Positions 1 to 5,103 of a stretch of 5,119 nucleotides of DNA are shown one piece after another. Source of the DNA: Nitrosopumilales archaeon (GTDB taxonomy: Archaea; Thermoproteota; Nitrososphaeria; Nitrososphaerales; Nitrosopumilaceae). Position 1 is the first letter of the stretch. Each line of letters begins with the position of its first letter. The position numbers and the translations under genes are program-made. The stretch is from positions 1 to 5,119 of the forward strand of contig JANXYF010000106.1 of NCBI GenBank assembly GCA_025350175.1, read 5' to 3'. The notes beneath the pieces were generated by a model, which was given only the letters and a program-made list of their open reading frames with translations, was not told the DNA's origin and made no database searches.

Positions 1-453
1 ATGATTTCTAATAGCTATTGCGTCTTCTAGTGTCTTTATAGTAAATGCAAATTCTTCGATATTATTATTTCCAAAGAAGTTATCCTTACTACCAAGGGCA
101 AGAACAAGATAATCATATTCCAACACTGATTCTTTTTGATCAAATATTCTAATTACAGAGACACTTTTGTTTTCTACATCAATTGATAGAATCTTGGCAT
201 GACAAAAGTTTGCGGCCTTGCAAAAAGTTCTGATGGGTGTTGTGATATCACTAGCATGAAGCATTCCGGATGAGATTTCAGGAAGCATTGGTGTGAAAAG
301 GAAAAAGTTATCCTGACTAACCAAAGTGATTTCCGTATCACTCCCCTTGAATTGTTTTTGTGCCTCTCGCAGTACATTGCTTCCCGCAAAGCCACCTCCA
401 AGTATAAGAATTCTAGTCTTGGCGGGATTTTTTGTACTAAATTTTCGTATCAT
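1..453 (-). CDS. NDH-2-like FAD-dependent NAD(P)H oxidoreductase, N-terminal part (runs off the left edge)
   Basis: An open frame of 151 codons starts at ATG 453 and is still open at base 1, so only the N-terminal third or so of a roughly 400-residue family is present. Residues 14-31 form the first Rossmann strand and glycine loop (RILILGGGFAGSN), the FAD-binding site. Residues 50-75 carry FFLFTPMLPE followed by DITTPIR, a hallmark of type II NADH dehydrogenases, and residues 113-128 carry YDYLVLALGS and NFFG, the ATG-like second FAD motif. In this family electrons pass from NAD(P)H through FAD to quinone at the inner face of the membrane without proton pumping. The membrane-binding C-terminus and the NADH site are outside the window, so quinone use is inferred. 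A GGTAGGTG ribosome-binding site lies 6 bases before the ATG and supports this start. Sulfide:quinone reductase-like relatives cannot be excluded from this fragment. Confidence 0.88.
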   Translation of the reverse strand, partial: MIRKFSTKNPAKTRILILGGGFAGSNVLREAQKQFKGSDTEITLVSQDNFFLFTPMLPEISSGMLHASDITTPIRTFCKAANFCHAKILSIDVENKSVSVIRIFDQKESVLEYDYLVLALGSKDNFFGNNNIEEFAFTIKTLEDAIAIRNH

Positions 454-459
454 TTCATA

Positions 460-467
460 CACCTACC
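460..467 (-). promoter_or_regulatory. Shine-Dalgarno-like site of the oxidoreductase
   Basis: On the minus strand this reads GGTAGGTG and lies 6 bases before ATG 453. AGGTG matches the archaeal anti-Shine-Dalgarno core GGAGGTGA. It favours ATG 453 over the out-of-frame ATG a few bases upstream, which meets a stop after two codons. Confidence 0.5.
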
Positions 468-481
468 GTCATATCCAATCA

Positions 482-491
482 GAAAATAAAA
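482..491 (-). promoter_or_regulatory. Possible TATA box of the oxidoreductase
   Basis: Minus-strand TTTTATTTTC lies about 30 bases upstream of ATG 453. The usual spacing from an archaeal TATA box would put the transcript start near 461, leaving a very short leader that overlaps the ribosome-binding site. The match to a TATA consensus is only fair. Confidence 0.3.
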
Positions 492-507
492 GGAATACAC
501 CCTATAC

Positions 508-531
508 ATGCATAATCAACTGTTAATGCAT
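508..531. repeat. Inverted repeat with ATGCAT arms upstream of the oxidoreductase promoter
   Basis: ATGCATAA (508-515) and TTAATGCAT (523-531) are inverted copies with one extra base in the right arm, around a 7-base spacer. It sits about 17 bases upstream of the possible TATA box at 482-491, the position of an operator or activator site. ATGCAT is self-complementary, so part of the symmetry may be chance in AT-rich DNA. Confidence 0.35.
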
Positions 532-589
532 CAATAAACCAGTAGCTTATTTGAGATGAACAAACCCGTAGAAAATATTTGCCTATCAC

Positions 590-629
590 GTATAGAATGG
601 ACGATATCCAGTGTATTCCATTTCTATAC
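590..629. repeat. Near-perfect inverted repeat / stem-loop
   Basis: GTATAGAATGGA (590-601) faces TCCATTTCTATAC (617-629): 12 base pairs with one bulged base and a 15-base loop. A weaker outer pair, TATTTGAGATGAAC (548-561) against GTTATCTCAATA (632-643), is complementary apart from two extra bases in the left arm, so a larger folded region of about 95 bases is possible. No flanking T-run makes it look like a terminator, and no neighbouring gene ends here. It may be an operator, a small structured RNA, or a mobile-element remnant; the sequence does not decide. Confidence 0.5.
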
Positions 630-824
630 AGGTTATCTCAATACTGACCCCATACCCATATAGAGACAATATGAGTTCGCTAGCCAGAGCAGTGTAAATG
701 TAACATCCACAGAATTGCAGTTATAGGGGCATATTTTTTCTAGATTTCCGAAATTAATTTTAACCTTTAATGAAATTCTTTAGACATAGAGGATAATCGA
801 AGGTAAAATACAGTACAATACAAA

Positions 825-908
825 ATGATCATATGTTCAAACTGTGAAACTATACACATGTCAGAATCTGCACTAGTATGTTCAGATTGTGGGATTTCAT
901 TCGAATAA
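825..908 (+). CDS. 27-residue zinc-ribbon microprotein
   Basis: ATG 825 to TAA 908 encodes 27 residues with four cysteines: CSNC at 4-7 and CSDCG at 19-23, giving C-x2-C-x11-C-x2-C-G, a minimal zinc ribbon of two knuckles. A stop codon (TAA 804) lies just upstream in frame, so it is not the tail of a longer gene. Zinc ribbons of this kind bind nucleic acid or protein partners, as in the N-terminus of TFB and in ribosomal proteins; which applies here is unknown. It lies 112 bases before a second Cys-rich gene on the same strand and could share a transcript with it. Four cysteines in perfect knuckle spacing within 27 codons is unlikely by chance, but there is no clear ribosome-binding site or TATA box, so expression is inferred. 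Confidence 0.6.
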   Translation: MIICSNCETIHMSESALVCSDCGISFE

Positions 909-943
909 ACAAGAGTCAGACATAGGAAAAAGTTCATCTCTAG

Positions 944-951
944 TATAAAAT
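944..951 (+). promoter_or_regulatory. Possible TATA box of the 98-residue Cys-rich gene
   Basis: TATAAAAT is the best TATA-like match between 908 and 1021. Normal spacing would start the transcript near 973, leaving a leader of about 45 bases. A second, weaker candidate, TTTATTC at 994-1000, lies at the distance that would give a leaderless transcript beginning at ATG 1021. The sequence does not say which is used. Confidence 0.35.
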
Positions 952-1020
952 AACAATACTATTACTTTTGAGGAAGGCAATAATGCATGGAAATTTATTC
1001 TCCTACAACTGGAATCAATC

Positions 1021-1317
1021 ATGCATGAAGACAAAGGCACTTGCAAAGGAGCATGTAAGGAATACAAAGTTAGAAAACCAAGAGATGGAACTAGTAGATA
1101 TTCATCAGGTCAAGTACGTTGTCAGATATGCGGAGTATTCATGTCAAGAGAGTCATGCCATGACAGAGAAGGCAGGCCTGCAACCGATGAAACGGTAGAT
1201 TTGTATTGCAAATGTTGTAATTGCATGGTAAGATCAAGGCCTAGAAACAAACCTGGAACAAAACATAATAAAAAAACACCTCAAGAAGAATACAATGAAT
1301 TAAGAAAAAAGTATTGA
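1021..1317 (+). CDS. Small Cys-rich zinc-binding protein, thaumarchaeal type
   Basis: This 98-residue basic protein has clustered cysteines: C8 and C12 in the segment TCKGACKEYK, CQIC at 34-37, C46-H47, and CKCCNC at 63-68 followed by the basic stretch MVRSRPRNK (69-77) and a Lys-rich tail. From memory, the pattern CKGxC-x-YK, then RY-x2-GQ-x-RCQ-x-C, then C-x-CC and R-x-RPRN is a recurring small-protein family in Nitrososphaerota with no assigned function. The pattern suggests one or two structural zinc sites with an RNA- or DNA-binding basic tail, which is inference. Between the CQIC and CKCCNC knuckles are about 25 residues, longer than the short forms I remember. ATG 1021 is the first canonical start after the in-frame stop at 946-948. 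The gene converges on the AN1 gene with a 9-base gap. Confidence 0.82.
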   Translation: MHEDKGTCKGACKEYKVRKPRDGTSRYSSGQVRCQICGVFMSRESCHDREGRPATDETVDLYCKCCNCMVRSRPRNKPGTKHNKKTPQEEYNELRKKY

Positions 1318-1326
1318 AAAAGTATT

Positions 1327-2004
1327 TCACAAATTACAAAGACGCATTTTTCCACTTTGAATCAGACTTTCCAGATTTAAAAGAGCATCATGATAACTTG
1401 CCCTATTGGCAAGTTTATGCTCTAGTTTATTGATACCTTTTTGTACATTTGTAAAATCATGCATTCGTGATGGATGAATGGCATGCAGTAATTGATGAAC
1501 CAATACAACAGTTACCATTCTCCTGTTATCTCTAGTATCTTCCTTGAGTGAATCATGAATAAATATTTTGTATAAAGGTTGACTTGGCAATCCCCTAATC
1601 AAATTGATATCGCCTGATGCATTTCCATTATTTTGTAGTTTCACATCAAATGTCTTATGTGCAAAGAAATTTGCACAGTCTACAAAGCTTTTATCATCAG
1701 GCTTTTCATCATGATATTCCACGATCAAATTTTTTGCATCTTCCAGACAATCAGATAGCCAATATGGGCTATCCATGTTAGAAGTCATTGAAGTTACCTT
1801 TTTCACACTAGGTTCTACATTTATGTTTGCAGTATCTGTTGAAGAAGACAGTTGCAATTCATTTTGGGATTGAGATGCAATAGAACTTGAAAAAGTGTCT
1901 GCTTTTACATACTCTACATTCTCAAGCATTGTACATTTGTGTCTCTGAGGCGAGAGATGGTCTCTACAGTAAACATATCCACACAGCTTGCAAGGCATAC
2001 TCAA
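1327..2004 (-). CDS. AN1-type zinc-finger protein with C-terminal HxxxH domain
   Basis: The 225-residue product begins with most of an AN1 zinc finger: C5-x2-C8-x4-C13-x2-H16-x5-H22-x-C24, an exact match to the later six of the eight ligands. A Ser/Asn-rich linker (about 30-75) leads to a conserved-looking domain (about 78-225) that includes the hydrophobic segment VTVVLVHQLLHAIHP. There H170-Q171-L-L-H174 has zincin spacing, with E195 twenty-one residues later, but Gln replaces the catalytic Glu, so peptidase activity is doubtful. AN1 fingers typically bind ubiquitin-like or chaperone partners in eukaryotes; their archaeal role is unclear. The start is uncertain: TTG 2004 is the longest canonical start and ATG 1998 is the alternative. 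In-frame codons upstream encode a sequence resembling the missing first AN1 ligands (YCTFDG) but contain no ATG, GTG or TTG before the stop at 2056-2058. Confidence 0.82.
   Translation of the reverse strand: MSMPCKLCGYVYCRDHLSPQRHKCTMLENVEYVKADTFSSSIASQSQNELQLSSSTDTANINVEPSVKKVTSMTSNMDSPYWLSDCLEDAKNLIVEYHDEKPDDKSFVDCANFFAHKTFDVKLQNNGNASGDINLIRGLPSQPLYKIFIHDSLKEDTRDNRRMVTVVLVHQLLHAIHPSRMHDFTNVQKGINKLEHKLANRASYHDALLNLESLIQSGKMRLCNL
1342..1351 (+). terminator. Possible poly-T terminator of the Cys-rich gene
   Basis: A run of five T at 1347-1351 lies 30 bases after the stop of the 98-residue gene, inside the 3' end of the convergent AN1 gene. Archaeal termination often needs only such U-runs. 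In the opposite direction the minus-strand AN1 transcript meets T-runs around 1317-1321 and 1270-1276, so the two transcripts probably overlap at their 3' ends. Confidence 0.25.
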
Positions 2005-2055
2005 AGTCTCATCGACTTTTGCCCCATCAAATGTACAATATTTGTCCGTGATTTT

Positions 2056-2063
2056 TTATATAA
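2056..2063 (-). promoter_or_regulatory. TATA box of the AN1 gene
   Basis: Minus-strand TTATATAA, followed by an A-run, is the best archaeal TATA match in the divergent region. Standard spacing puts the transcript start near 2033, about 30 bases before TTG 2004 and 35 before ATG 1998. If correct, the upstream codons that look like the first AN1 knuckle lie at or before the transcript start and would not be translated. Confidence 0.5.
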
Positions 2064-2107
2064 GCCATTTAAAATAAAGTTGGCTGTTCATCGATTTGAC
2101 TAAAAGG

Positions 2108-2146
2108 TATAGGACGTCTAAGTATTTTATGGAATTAGACGCCATA
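2108..2146. repeat. Imperfect inverted repeat in the divergent promoter region
   Basis: CGTCTAA (2115-2121) pairs perfectly with TTAGACG (2135-2141) across a 13-base loop. The stem continues outward through GG/CC and TAT/ATA with two single-A bulges, giving 12 pairs in all. It lies about 50 bases upstream of the AN1 TATA box, so an operator for that gene is possible. Confidence 0.45.
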
Positions 2147-2198
2147 GGAAACATACCAGTTTTAGGATATAATCTGTCATAAGACGGCAATTTTTCTC

Positions 2199-2214
2199 GT
2201 AGAATATACTCTAC
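2199..2214. promoter_or_regulatory. 16-base near-palindrome, possible operator
   Basis: GTAGAATATACTCTAC is its own reverse complement at 14 of 16 positions, with TATA at the centre. It stands about 25 bases upstream of the TATA-like box of the FN3 gene. This size and symmetry fit a dimeric regulator site between the divergent genes. It could alternatively contain a TATA box itself. Confidence 0.4.
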
Positions 2215-2239
2215 CAAAATTCTTTTCATTGATTGATCC

Positions 2240-2249
2240 AAAATATTTT
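2240..2249 (+). promoter_or_regulatory. Possible TATA box of the FN3 gene
   Basis: AAAATATTTT would place the transcript start near 2271. That is 6 bases before an out-of-frame ATG (2277) and 16 before the in-frame TTG 2287. The sequence is also self-complementary and AT-rich, so the match is weak evidence. Confidence 0.3.
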
Positions 2250-2286
2250 CCCCATACAACTTATGAACAACAAAAAATGAGATTCA

Positions 2287-2409
2287 TTGTTGACCCAGTC
2301 ATTTGCAAAAATTATAAAAAACATTCAAAAAAAGAATTTTACAAAATTATGGATCATTTGTACCATAAGCATGGCAAGTATCATATTTTTGTCAAGCCAA
2401 TCCTTTGCC
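2287..2409 (+). other. Signal peptide of the FN3 protein
   Basis: Residues 1-41 comprise a long basic n-region with seven lysines, the hydrophobic core LWIICTISMASIIFL and a Ser-rich c-region ending SFA, where a Sec signal peptidase would be expected to cut before QTAQT. Together with the C-terminal helix this means the FN3 domains face outward. Confidence 0.75.
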
Positions 2410-4419
2410 CAAACTGCACAGACTCCTGACCAACCAGCTGGTTTTACGGCAGTTGCAATATCGCCTACTAGTGTTAGCCTTAACTGGAGCCCTCCACAAA
2501 ATAACGGTGGACCACCTATAACAGGGTATAAAATTGATTATAGAATCGTGCCATCAACAACATATACCAATCTGGCCACACTTGGCAATGTTACTACTTT
2601 TACTCACATCAATCTAATTACAGGCAAGACATACATTTATCGAGTTTCTGCAATTAATTCAAACGGTACAGGTAGTCCGTCACCAGAAGTTTTAGTTACT
2701 CCGACAAGTAGTTCTGCTCCACCCAAAAATATTGCCCCAAATCCACCACAAAGTCTTACTGCATCAGCATATTCATCTACTCAAGTAAATCTCTCATGGA
2801 GTGTTCCATCATCCAATGGAGGACCGCCAGTAACAGGTTACAAAATACAATACATGTTAGATACCGGAAATTTTACTAATCTAGTTTTAAATTCAGGCAG
2901 TTCATTTACTGCTTATTCTCACACAGGCCTACTTGTAGGTCATACCTACACCTATAGAATATTTGCGATAAATTCTATTGGTACAAGTAATTCATCAAAT
3001 ACTGCAAGTGCAACTACAGTTAAAGTGACTACAGTTCCAGGTTCACTCATTCTTAGTGCAAATCCCTCATCTGCGACAAGTATCAGCTTATCATGGAGTT
3101 CTCCTTCAAATGACGGTGGATCTGCAATTACTGGATACAGGATAGAGTACAGTAATGCGACATCTCAGTATAGCATACTTGTAGCAAACACGGGAAATAC
3201 ACAAACATCGTATCTTCACAAAGGTCTTACAACAGGTCAAATCTACTCATATCGTGTTACAGCTATCAACGCAATTGGAATTGGAAATCCATCAAATGTG
3301 GCAAGTGTAACGCCTCAAGAAACAACAACTCCAAATATAACAATGGCCATTGCAATTTCTCCAACTAGTGCAAGCATATCATGGATTGCACCATCGCAGA
3401 CATATGGTCAAATTATCAACGGATATAGAATTGATCAAGTCATAAACGGTAACTTTCTTCAAATAGATAGTGTGGCAGGAAGTATTACAACATATACAAT
3501 TCCCAATCTTACCACAGGTAAGACATACAATTATGCAGTAACTGCTTTATTATCTGGAGGATCTGAGACAAACCCCTCGCCTCTTGTTTCCGTGTCACCA
3601 ACAAGTACATCATCTGCACCAAGTCCATCAGGTCAACCAGTATCACAAAGCCCACAGCCACAACAAAATCTACTACCTGATCCACCAACAAGTCTTAACG
3701 CAACAATGATTTCTCAAAATACTGTAAAGATCTCATGGGTCATGCCATCAAATAATGGCAAGCTCCCAATCACAGGATTCAAAGTTGAATCAAAGACAGG
3801 ATCAACTGGGACTTGGTCCACAATTACATCAAATATTGGAGTCCAGACATCATTTGTAAAATCAGGACTTCAAGTTGGTACAACGTACTTTTATCGAGTC
3901 TCTTCAATAAGTAATGCAGGTACAAGTCCACCATCCTCAGAAGCATATGTCAACACATCTCCAAATATGAGCCAGACACCTACTACCCCAGCCCCTTCAA
4001 CCACACTACAATCGCAAGGAATTATTCCTGTTGTAAATACCACTTCAACAATAAGCTACCAAGCTACTGGAGGTCAGATAACAGGTGCCAGTATCAATCC
4101 AAGTACATTCTCATTAAAAATCAATTTGAAGGCAAATACTGCTGGAACTGTATCAATTCAGATTCCAAGAAACATGATAGACGCAAAAAAACTGGATGGT
4201 TCAGATGATACATACATAGTTACTTCTGACAAAAGCATGATATCATTTAACGAAACAAAAACATCATTGTCCAGAACACTCATAATTTCTTTTCCTGCAA
4301 ACACAAATGAAATATCAATCTATGGAACAACTGTGATACCTGAATTTCCAATTGTACTGATGATTTTCATAATTGCTTTTAGTACAATGATTATATTTTC
4401 AAAAAGAATCATCAAGTAA
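2287..4419 (+). CDS. Secreted cell-surface protein with five fibronectin type III domains and PEF-type C-terminal anchor
   Basis: The 710-residue product has an N-terminal signal (about 1-41: Lys-rich, then a hydrophobic core from L21, cleavage near SQSFA/QT). Five FN3 domains follow at about 47-138, 151-244, 247-342, 347-437 and 463-556, each with a W near the second strand, an ITGYKI-like segment and a YRV-x-AIN-like segment; the fourth is the most divergent. A Pro/Ser/Gln linker separates domains four and five. Residues about 588-683 form a beta-rich domain with IPRNMIDAK and DDTY, which I associate with thaumarchaeal PEFG-CTERM proteins, and the end is IPEF, a hydrophobic helix (689-704) and KRIIK. 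Twelve N-x-S/T sequons suggest surface glycosylation. A role in adhesion or the cell envelope is inferred. The only canonical in-frame starts before the signal are TTG 2287 and TTG 2290, after the stop at 2278-2280. Confidence 0.9.
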   Translation: MLTQSFAKIIKNIQKKNFTKLWIICTISMASIIFLSSQSFAQTAQTPDQPAGFTAVAISPTSVSLNWSPPQNNGGPPITGYKIDYRIVPSTTYTNLATLGNVTTFTHINLITGKTYIYRVSAINSNGTGSPSPEVLVTPTSSSAPPKNIAPNPPQSLTASAYSSTQVNLSWSVPSSNGGPPVTGYKIQYMLDTGNFTNLVLNSGSSFTAYSHTGLLVGHTYTYRIFAINSIGTSNSSNTASATTVKVTTVPGSLILSANPSSATSISLSWSSPSNDGGSAITGYRIEYSNATSQYSILVANTGNTQTSYLHKGLTTGQIYSYRVTAINAIGIGNPSNVASVTPQETTTPNITMAIAISPTSASISWIAPSQTYGQIINGYRIDQVINGNFLQIDSVAGSITTYTIPNLTTGKTYNYAVTALLSGGSETNPSPLVSVSPTSTSSAPSPSGQPVSQSPQPQQNLLPDPPTSLNATMISQNTVKISWVMPSNNGKLPITGFKVESKTGSTGTWSTITSNIGVQTSFVKSGLQVGTTYFYRVSSISNAGTSPPSSEAYVNTSPNMSQTPTTPAPSTTLQSQGIIPVVNTTSTISYQATGGQITGASINPSTFSLKINLKANTAGTVSIQIPRNMIDAKKLDGSDDTYIVTSDKSMISFNETKTSLSRTLIISFPANTNEISIYGTTVIPEFPIVLMIFIIAFSTMIIFSKRIIK
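2425..3954 (+). repeat. Array of five fibronectin type III domains
   Basis: About 90-residue units recur with the pattern S-x-SW-x2-P, then GGPPITGYKI-Y, then TYTYRV-x-AINS-x-GTS. The first three and the fifth keep the full pattern. The fourth lacks the GG-x2 segment (QTYGQIINGY instead) and reads ALLSGGS for the usual AINS. The DNA units are diverged, so the array looks old rather than a fresh tandem duplication. Confidence 0.85.
4336..4416 (+). other. C-terminal PEF-type sorting/anchor segment
   Basis: Residues 684-710 consist of IPEF, a membrane helix of about 16 residues and a basic tail SKRIIK, the three-part layout of archaeal PEFG-CTERM signals. The fourth motif residue is Pro instead of Gly. 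Known systems of this layout are processed by an archaeosortase and exchanged for a lipid or cell-wall anchor; whether PEFP is processed or stays as a plain membrane anchor cannot be read from the sequence. Confidence 0.65.
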
Positions 4420-4420
4420 G

Positions 4421-4427
4421 AATTTTT
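4421..4427 (+). terminator. Possible poly-T terminator of the FN3 gene
   Basis: Five T at 4423-4427 follow the TAA by 3 bases within the 18-base gap between convergent genes. No stem-loop precedes it; archaeal termination on U-runs alone is known. The pyrE transcript meets a T5 run on the minus strand at 4401-4405, inside the end of the FN3 gene. Confidence 0.3.
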
Positions 4428-4437
4428 AATTATCAGA

Positions 4438-5103
4438 TCAAATAGATATCCAGTATTTTTTAGGATTTTTATGCCACTTGATTAATTCTTCTTTCTCTTC
4501 TTGACCAATATAATTTCTTGTCAGAGCAACTTCAATTAGATCTGAAAATACAAGCAGTGGATGCATTTTACATTTTGTTCTCTGAAAATTCTTCTTTGCA
4601 ATATCAAGATCATAAGTAAAGATAAAGATGCAATCACTTACCTTTCCTCCATTTCTTCTTACAGCTTTGATTGCAGATATTGCACTGCCACCGGTACTTA
4701 CAAGATCTTCAATTACCAAAACTCTGTTACCCTTTTCCATATAGCCCTCTATCTGTCTCTTTTTACCGTAGCCTTTGGCTTCAGATCTTATGTATATCAT
4801 AGGCTTGTTGAGTCTCTCAGCAATCAGTGCAGCCCATGGAATTCCTGCAGTTGATACGCCTCCAACAATATCAAAATTCAATTTTTTAGCAATCTTGACG
4901 ACCTCATCAACAACTGCCCGCCTCTTGTTTGGATAACTTATCAATCGTCTATTATCGCAATACATTGGCCCTTTAATGCCAGAAACAAAAGTGTACAAGT
5001 ATGGTTTTGTAAAGCTAAAAGTTACTGCTTTTATATCAAGCAGCATTTCAGCAACTCGCTTTGAAGCCTTGATCATCATCAAATATACAACAAGTATTGG
5101 CAT
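4438..5103 (-). CDS. pyrE: Orotate phosphoribosyltransferase
   Basis: PyrE joins orotate and PRPP to give orotidine 5'-monophosphate, the fifth step of UMP synthesis, in the cytoplasm. The 221-residue product shows the family signatures in order: LLDIKAV (21-27), SGIKGPMYCDNRRLISYP (41-58), GGVSTAGIPWAALIAERL (81-98), the flexible catalytic loop RSEAKGYGKKRQIEG (106-120) and the PRPP-binding motif VLVIEDLVSTGGS (128-140). The loop has KGYG where bacterial enzymes have K-x-HG; K110 would be the catalytic lysine, and Tyr here is a variant I believe occurs in archaea. The length is slightly above the usual 200-215: the hydrophobic MPILVVYL start is unlike the family, so ATG 5079 or 5076 (MIKASKRVAEM) is a plausible true start. 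Only 16 bases upstream are visible, so the promoter and any upstream partner, such as pyrF, cannot be judged. Confidence 0.95.
   Translation of the reverse strand: MPILVVYLMMIKASKRVAEMLLDIKAVTFSFTKPYLYTFVSGIKGPMYCDNRRLISYPNKRRAVVDEVVKIAKKLNFDIVGGVSTAGIPWAALIAERLNKPMIYIRSEAKGYGKKRQIEGYMEKGNRVLVIEDLVSTGGSAISAIKAVRRNGGKVSDCIFIFTYDLDIAKKNFQRTKCKMHPLLVFSDLIEVALTRNYIGQEEKEELIKWHKNPKKYWISI

Larger units (their letters stand above)
454..824. other. Intergenic stretch without a convincing gene
   Basis: No frame in these 371 bases gives a credible protein, and I saw no tRNA arms or CRISPR repeats. The left end carries the oxidoreductase control region (460-531). The centre holds the stem-loop at 590-629. 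Around 650-824 there is only AT-rich sequence with short meaningless frames; the longest readable start I checked, ATG 670, stops after eight codons. A strong TATA box for the microprotein that follows was not evident. Confidence 0.55.

Noticed and set aside
174..401. Open frame of 75 codons on the minus strand
   Set aside because: It lies out of frame within the NDH-2-like gene, whose own frame has clear FAD-binding motifs; this one has none.
326..526. Open frame of 66 codons on the plus strand
   Set aside because: It is antisense to the oxidoreductase start and its promoter and resembles no protein.
670..720. GTTCG and GCTAGCC around 676-685, reminiscent of a tRNA T-arm
   Set aside because: No matching acceptor, anticodon or D arms could be found around it.
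968..1198. Open frame of 76 codons on the plus strand
   Set aside because: It overlaps the 98-residue gene in another frame; only the latter frame has ordered Cys knuckles and the RPRN tail.
2056..2259. Open frame of 67 codons upstream of and in frame with the AN1 gene
   Set aside because: It covers the divergent promoter region, ends within the AN1 TATA box, overlaps both palindromes and shows no recognisable motif. A readthrough fusion to AN1 would need the TAA at 2056-2058 to be suppressed, for which there is no sign.
2310..2330. A AAA AAC heptamer resembling a -1 programmed frameshift site
   Set aside because: Moving from ATG 2277 into the FN3 frame needs a +1 shift, and no stimulatory structure follows, so a programmed -1 shift cannot explain the arrangement.
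2229..2429. Open frame of 66 codons starting upstream of the FN3 gene, with a CPNC near its end
   Set aside because: It overlaps the FN3 signal peptide in another frame; the single CxxC is a by-product of that coding sequence. Its internal ATG 2277 is discussed as a possible start of the FN3 gene.
3509..3691. Open frame of 60 codons on the minus strand
   Set aside because: It is antisense to the repetitive FN3 region, and its valine-rich composition is an artefact of the Thr/Ser codons on the other strand.
4561..4854. Open frame of 97 codons on the plus strand
   Set aside because: It is antisense to pyrE, whose frame carries all expected catalytic motifs.
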